This document shows, in pieces, positions 6,207-6,362 of a DNA stretch of 6,362 bases. The notes beneath the pieces were generated by a model. It saw only the letters and a program-made list of their open reading frames with translations. It was not told the DNA's origin and did no database searches. The translations under genes and the position numbers were made by a program. Source of the DNA: an uncultured Oscillochloris sp. (GTDB lineage: Bacteria > Chloroflexota > Chloroflexia > Chloroflexales > Chloroflexaceae); NCBI GenBank assembly GCA_903877945.1, contig CAIRFY010000420.1, forward strand, positions 1-6,362, in the 5' to 3' direction. Position 1 is the stretch's first letter; every line of letters starts with the position of its first letter.

Positions 6207-6362
6207 GTGCGTTTTCGGCGAATGACAAACAACGAACAACCACAGGCCAGGGGCCGCAGCCTATCGGCTATTACTACAGTTGTAAATATCTTCGCAGAAA
6301 GGCTCCCGCCGATCACCCCCCCTAGCCCCCCCGCACGCGGGGGGGAACCAATGCATTGTTCC
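6207..6362 (+). CDS. Doubtful open frame running off the right edge
   Basis: From GTG 6207 a frame stays open for 52 codons to the edge. GAGG at 6197-6200 lies 6 nt upstream, a good initiation distance; ATG 6222 is a second candidate start. The first ~30 residues (TNNEQPQARGRSLSAITTVVNIF and on) look neutral. The rest is PPSPPARGG, the translation of the C/G-run element, which argues for non-coding DNA. I recognise no family. It is listed only because the edge prevents a decision. Confidence 0.18.
   Translation, partial: MRFRRMTNNEQPQARGRSLSAITTVVNIFAERLPPITPPSPPARGGEPMHCS
6316..6345. repeat. C-run/C-run/G-run intergenic element with hairpin and quadruplex potential
   Basis: Two runs of seven C (6316-6322 and 6326-6332) are separated by TAG, and a run of seven G follows at 6339-6345. 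The second C-run and the G-run, with the flanking GC and GC, form a perfect 9-bp inverted repeat around AC; in practice the loop would be 4-6 nt. On the minus strand the two adjacent G7 runs could fold as a quadruplex. Similar C-rich CCTAG-centred intergenic repeats are, from general knowledge, frequent in Chloroflexota genomes; copy number here cannot be seen. Confidence 0.6.

Noticed and set aside
6275..6284. TACAGTTGTA as a CopY/BlaI-type operator (TACAnnTGTA)
   Set aside because: The 10-bp core matches, but the flanks fit on one side only, no regulator or target gene is visible, and a chance match in several kb is not rare.
1..6362. tRNA, rRNA, insertion sequence or transposase
   Set aside because: No cloverleaf, rRNA-like stretch, transposase motif or flanking target duplication was seen on either strand.

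Overview
The window looks like ordinary chromosomal DNA from a GC-rich bacterium, most likely a member of the Chloroflexota (Chloroflexus/Roseiflexus-like). The basis is circumstantial: exported proteins with low-complexity Pro/Thr/Ala linkers (PTAVPT, PAGTSAPAGTS), a C-run/G-run intergenic element next to a CCTAG core, and a giant Ig-like/macroglobulin protein of a kind common in that phylum. The assignment is an inference; no marker gene is present.

Layout. Positions 1-373 (minus) hold the N-terminal part of a lipoprotein that runs off the left edge; its spacer is encoded by a compound 12/15-bp minisatellite. A 59-bp gap (374-432) carries overlapping short inverted repeats. Positions 433-1593 (minus) encode a single-pass, membrane-anchored parvulin-type peptidyl-prolyl isomerase (PrsA/SurA-like). 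Positions 1594-1734 are a divergent promoter region with an extended -10 element toward each gene and a leader hairpin in front of the isomerase. Positions 1735-6120 (plus) encode a 1461-residue exported protein with four N-terminal Ig-like (Big_5-type) repeats followed by macroglobulin (MG) domains, a bait-region-like domain and an A2M-type domain. The stretch where a thioester domain should follow is only a ~20-residue linker, and there is no CxEQ motif. A 50-bp AT-rich near-perfect palindrome follows the stop codon and probably terminates transcription. Positions 6181-6362 hold no convincing gene: there is a weak open frame to the right edge, a C7/C7/G7 hairpin with quadruplex potential, and a small palindrome at the very end.

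Together the three genes are envelope functions: an extracytoplasmic foldase facing a very large secreted multi-Ig protein, and a lipoprotein in line behind the foldase. A plausible but unproven reading is that the isomerase helps fold proline-rich exported proteins such as its divergent neighbour. The most unusual point is the apparent thioester-less bacterial alpha-2-macroglobulin architecture.
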